Assembly: GCA_030028905.1 (NCBI GenBank)
Contig: JALDYZ010000001.1
Span: 434,001-498,000 of the forward strand
Source: Ferirhizobium litorale
Lineage (GTDB): Bacteria; Pseudomonadota; Alphaproteobacteria; Rhizobiales; Rhizobiaceae
DNA length: 64,000 nucleotides
Reading direction: 5' to 3'
Shown here: one piece after another, positions 60,992 through 64,000 of the stretch
Position numbering within the stretch: the first letter of the stretch is position 1
Layout: the number at the start of each line of letters is the position of its first letter
Program-made: the position numbers and the translations under genes
Notes under the pieces: model-generated
What the model was told of the DNA's origin: nothing
The model's database searches: none
The model's input: the letters and a program-made list of their open reading frames with translations, nothing else

Positions 60992-62059
60992 ATGAAATCC
61001 ATGATTTCCTTGATGGCTGCTGCAGCCATCAGCGTGGCATCGTTCGCCATGCCGGCATTTGCCCAGGACAAGGGCACGGTCGGTATCGCAATGCCGACGA
61101 AATCCTCGGCCCGTTGGATCGATGATGGCAACAACATCGTCAAGCAGCTCGAAGATGCCGGCTACGGCACCGACCTGCAGTATGCGGACGACGATATTCC
61201 GAACCAGCTGTCGCAGATCGAAAACATGGTGACCAAGGGCGTCAAGGTCCTCGTGGTCGCCTCGATCGACGGCACGACCCTTTCGGACGTTCTGCAGCAG
61301 GCCCATGACGCTGGCGTCAAGGTCATCGCCTATGACCGCCTGATCCGCGACTCCGCAAACGTCGACTACTACGCCACCTTCGACAACTTCCAGGTCGGCG
61401 TCCTGCAGGCGACCTCGTTGGTCGACGCTCTCGGCCTCAAGGACGGCAAGGGTCCGTTCAACATCGAGCTCTTCGGCGGTTCGCCGGACGACAACAACGC
61501 CTTCTTCTTCTATGACGGCGCAATGTCGGTCCTGCAGCCTTACATCGACAGCGGCAAGCTCGTCGTGAAGTCCGGCCAGACCGGCATGGACAAGGTCGGT
61601 ACGCTGCGTTGGGACGGTGCTGTCGCCCAGGCCCGCATGGACAACCTGCTTTCTGCCTACTACACCGACGCCCGCGTCGATGCGGTTCTGTCGCCGTATG
61701 ATGGCCTATCGATCGGCATCCTGTCGTCGCTCAAGGGCGTTGGCTACGGCACGCCCGAGCAGCCGATGCCGTTCGTTTCCGGTCAGGACGCCGAAGTCCC
61801 GTCGGTCAAGTCGATCCTCGCCGGTGAACAGTACTCGACGATCTTCAAGGACACCCGTGAACTCGCCAAGGTCACGGTCGGCATGGTCAACGCCGTTCTC
61901 GAAGGCAAGGAGCCGGAAATCAACGATACCAAGACCTACGACAATGGTGTGAAGGTCGTTCCGTCCTACCTCCTGAAGCCGGTTGCCGTCGACAAGAGCA
62001 ACTGGAAGCAGGTCCTGGTCGACAGCGGTTACTACACCGAAGACCAGGTCGCCAACTAA
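60992..62059 (+). CDS. chvE: ChvE, periplasmic multiple-sugar-binding protein
   Basis: 355 residues. Signal peptide 1-24 ([20 protein letters not shown]); mature part begins [24 protein letters not shown], the ChvE start. [54 protein letters not shown] and [17 protein letters not shown] follow. ChvE binds galactose, arabinose, glucose and related sugars for uptake by GguAB and in Agrobacterium also signals to VirA; no vir genes are in the window. Codon use is strongly biased to rhizobial preferred codons, suggesting high expression. Confidence 0.95.
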   Translation: MKSMISLMAAAAISVASFAMPAFAQDKGTVGIAMPTKSSARWIDDGNNIVKQLEDAGYGTDLQYADDDIPNQLSQIENMVTKGVKVLVVASIDGTTLSDVLQQAHDAGVKVIAYDRLIRDSANVDYYATFDNFQVGVLQATSLVDALGLKDGKGPFNIELFGGSPDDNNAFFFYDGAMSVLQPYIDSGKLVVKSGQTGMDKVGTLRWDGAVAQARMDNLLSAYYTDARVDAVLSPYDGLSIGILSSLKGVGYGTPEQPMPFVSGQDAEVPSVKSILAGEQYSTIFKDTRELAKVTVGMVNAVLEGKEPEINDTKTYDNGVKVVPSYLLKPVAVDKSNWKQVLVDSGYYTEDQVAN

Positions 62060-62074
62060 TCCCGAGTAAACATG

Positions 62075-62101
62075 CAGGGCCCGCATCGCGCGCGGGCCCT
62101 G
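62075..62101 (+). promoter_or_regulatory. Intercistronic hairpin between chvE and gguA
   Basis: Perfect 10-bp stem CAGGGCCCGC / GCGGGCCCTG with a seven-base loop, 15 bases after the chvE stop and followed by TCCC instead of a U-tract. A likely mRNA-stabilising or partial-termination element that keeps ChvE in excess over GguA/GguB. Confidence 0.7.
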
Positions 62102-62159
62102 TCCCAGCCCTCGGGCTGCCCCGCCGCCAATTGCGGCGCTGTGATCCGGAATGCGATAC

Positions 62160-63692
62160 ATGGACAACATCATTCTCGAAATGCGGAACATCACCAAGAC
62201 GTTCCCCGGCGTCAAAGCCCTGGAGAACGTCAATCTCAAGGTGCGCCAAGGTGAGATCCATGCCCTTGTGGGCGAGAACGGTGCCGGCAAGTCCACCCTG
62301 ATGAAGGTCCTCTCGGGTGTCTATCCCGCCGGCAGCTACGAGGGCGATATCGCCTTCGAAGGCGAAGTTCGAAATTTCCGCACGATTACCGACAGCGAAC
62401 ACGTCGGCATCATCATCATTCACCAGGAACTGGCACTGGTGCCACTCCTGTCTATTGCCGAGAACATCTTCCTTGGCAACGAAGTGCAGTCGGGCGGCGT
62501 GATCGACTGGGCGCAGACCTTCAGCCGTACGCGCGAACTTTTGCGCAAGGTCGGACTGAACGAGTCTCCGGAGACGATCATCGACGACATCGGCGTCGGC
62601 AAGCAGCAGCTGGTCGAGATCGCCAAGGCGCTGTCGAAGCGCGTCAAACTGCTGATCCTCGACGAGCCCACGGCGTCGCTCAACGAAAAGGATTCCGATG
62701 CCCTGCTGAACCTGCTGATGGAGTTCCGCAACCAGGGCATGACCTCGATCATCATTACCCACAAGTTGAACGAAGTCCGCAAGGTCGCGGATCAGATCAC
62801 CGTGCTTCGCGATGGCCGTACCGTCGAGACGATGGACTGTCATGCCGAGGACGTCAGCGAAGACAAGATCATTCGCAACATGGTCGGTCGCGCCATGGAA
62901 GACCGCTATCCGCCGCGCTCCGTGCCGATCGGTGACACCATCCTCGAGGTGAAGAACTGGAACGCCTTCCACCAGTTGCACAGCGACCGGCAGGTTCTGC
63001 ACGACATCAACGTCAAAGTCCGCAAGGGCGAGGTCGTCGGTATCGCCGGCCTGATGGGTGCCGGCCGCACCGAGTTCGCCATGAGCGTCTTCGGACGCTC
63101 CTATGGCCAGCGCATTTCCGGCGAAGTGTCCATGAGCGGCAAACCGGTCGATGTCAGCACGGTGCGCAAGGCGATCGATGCCGGTCTTGCCTACGTCACC
63201 GAGGACCGCAAGCACCTGGGTCTCGTGCTCAACAACAACATCATGCACAACACGACGCTTGCCAATCTCGCAGGCATTTCCAACGCCAGCGTCATCGACG
63301 ACATCAAGGAACTGAAAGTCGCCAACGACTTTCGGTCGCGCCTGCGCATCCGCAGTTCCAGCGTCTTCCAGGAAACGGTCAACCTTTCGGGCGGCAACCA
63401 GCAAAAGGTGGTACTGTCCAAGTGGCTGTTCTCCAACCCGGAAGTACTCATCCTCGATGAGCCTACCCGGGGTATCGACGTCGGCGCAAAATATGAAATC
63501 TACACCATCATCAACCAGCTTGCCGCTGAAGGGAAAGGCGTTCTGATGATTTCGTCGGAAATGCCCGAACTCCTCGGCACCTGCGACCGCATCTACGTCA
63601 TGAACGAAGGCCGTATCGTCGCAGAATTGCCGAAGGGCGAGGCGAGCCAGGAAACGATCATGCGAGCGATCATGCGCTCCGGGGAGAAGTGA
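62160..63692 (+). CDS. gguA: GguA, two-domain sugar ABC transporter ATPase
   Basis: 510 residues, fused double ABC ATPase (RbsA/MglA/XylG class). First domain: Walker [10 protein letters not shown], then [12 protein letters not shown] and [11 protein letters not shown]. Second domain (from about 260): degenerate Walker [26 protein letters not shown] and [20 protein letters not shown]. Such asymmetry, with a weakened second P-loop, is normal in this class. ATG 62160 starts [17 protein letters not shown]; an in-frame ATG nine bases earlier is possible. Works with ChvE and GguB. Confidence 0.94.
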   Translation: MDNIILEMRNITKTFPGVKALENVNLKVRQGEIHALVGENGAGKSTLMKVLSGVYPAGSYEGDIAFEGEVRNFRTITDSEHVGIIIIHQELALVPLLSIAENIFLGNEVQSGGVIDWAQTFSRTRELLRKVGLNESPETIIDDIGVGKQQLVEIAKALSKRVKLLILDEPTASLNEKDSDALLNLLMEFRNQGMTSIIITHKLNEVRKVADQITVLRDGRTVETMDCHAEDVSEDKIIRNMVGRAMEDRYPPRSVPIGDTILEVKNWNAFHQLHSDRQVLHDINVKVRKGEVVGIAGLMGAGRTEFAMSVFGRSYGQRISGEVSMSGKPVDVSTVRKAIDAGLAYVTEDRKHLGLVLNNNIMHNTTLANLAGISNASVIDDIKELKVANDFRSRLRIRSSSVFQETVNLSGGNQQKVVLSKWLFSNPEVLILDEPTRGIDVGAKYEIYTIINQLAAEGKGVLMISSEMPELLGTCDRIYVMNEGRIVAELPKGEASQETIMRAIMRSGEK

Positions 63693-63694
63693 GA

Positions 63695-64000
63695 ATGAGT
63701 TCTGCTGAAAAAACCGCAGAAGCGTCCGGCACCGTATCGGTCATGGACTATGTGCGTGGCAACATCCGCGAATACGGGATGCTGATTGCGCTTGTCGTCA
63801 TCATGGTGTTCTTCCAGGTTGTCACCGGCGGGATCCTGTTCAAGGCGGTGAACCTCACCAACCTTGTGCTCCAGAACTCCTTCATCGTCATCATGGCGCT
63901 CGGCATGCTGCTGGTCATCGTGGCCGGCCATATCGACCTGTCTGTCGGCTCGATCGTCGGCTTCATCGGCGCCCTGTCTGCCATCCTGACGGTCAACTGG
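63695..64000 (+). CDS. gguB: GguB, sugar ABC transporter permease (partial)
   Basis: 102 residues visible; the gene runs off the right edge. The ATG lies two bases after the gguA stop, with GGAGAAGTGAGA before it. After a ~20-residue polar start there are hydrophobic helices (YGMLIALVVIMVFFQVVTGG, NSFIVIMALGMLLVIVAGHI) and the family motif HIDLSVGSIVGFIG. Pairs with GguA and ChvE. Confidence 0.93.
   Translation, partial: MSSAEKTAEASGTVSVMDYVRGNIREYGMLIALVVIMVFFQVVTGGILFKAVNLTNLVLQNSFIVIMALGMLLVIVAGHIDLSVGSIVGFIGALSAILTVNW

Noticed and set aside
60992-62059. Possible link of chvE to virulence (vir) signalling
   Set aside because: ChvE is also common in non-pathogenic rhizobia and no vir genes are in the window, so only sugar binding and uptake is claimed.

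Overview
The window looks like chromosomal DNA of a Rhizobiaceae alphaproteobacterium (Rhizobium, Agrobacterium, Sinorhizobium or a relative). The main reasons are the gbpR | chvE-gguA-gguB arrangement at the right end, an hmuSTUV haem operon beside a tonB operon with an IRO-box-like site, a 330-residue IdhA-type inositol dehydrogenase, and high-GC coding sequence. I cannot place the genus from sequence alone.

Left part (1-10.2 kb), housekeeping and haem or iron acquisition: two small membrane/stress-type genes; hmuSTUV on the minus strand; and a divergent plus-strand operon with a secreted protein, TonB, a DUF2325 protein, a small unknown and an IsdG-type haem monooxygenase. Both operons face one promoter region with a TGA-N9-TCA element. 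Next come a DUF423 membrane protein, a group II truncated haemoglobin, a TetR regulator with a perfect operator palindrome, and an SMR efflux pump.

Middle part (10.2-50.4 kb), a large surface/exopolysaccharide locus. It holds a Wzy-like polymerase, eight glycosyltransferases, an ExoY-type initiating transferase, Wzx flippase, a Wza/ExoF-type export protein, a Wzz-type co-polymerase and a separate BY-kinase. Sugar-nucleotide genes include RmlA, RmlC, a WbpA/B/D/E-like set for a diacetamido uronic acid, extra aminotransferase, epimerase and acyltransferase genes, and a methyltransferase. Inside it lie a duplicated parallel beta-helix pair (one copy with an N-terminal export signal, the other with a C-terminal RTX region) and an acyl carrier protein / AMP-ligase / PLP-decarboxylase / GNAT module. 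Two LuxR-type regulators with unusual receiver-like halves sit in the locus. Transposase remnants (IS5, IS3, IS66) and a tRNA-Arg gene mark its right side, consistent with gain and reshuffling by transfer.

Right part (51.4-64 kb), sugar uptake and catabolism: a xylose-type ABC transporter (xylFHG order, minus strand) divergent from a ROK regulator with a palindromic operator; an unrecognised 359-residue protein; idhA; two small conserved-looking proteins, one with a J-domain-like HPD motif; then gbpR divergent from chvE-gguA-gguB, which runs off the window. In both transporter operons a strong hairpin follows the binding-protein gene, as expected where binding protein is made in excess over membrane components.

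Starts were chosen from ribosome-binding sites, ATGA-type overlaps and family lengths. All family assignments come from reading motifs; no database search was run.
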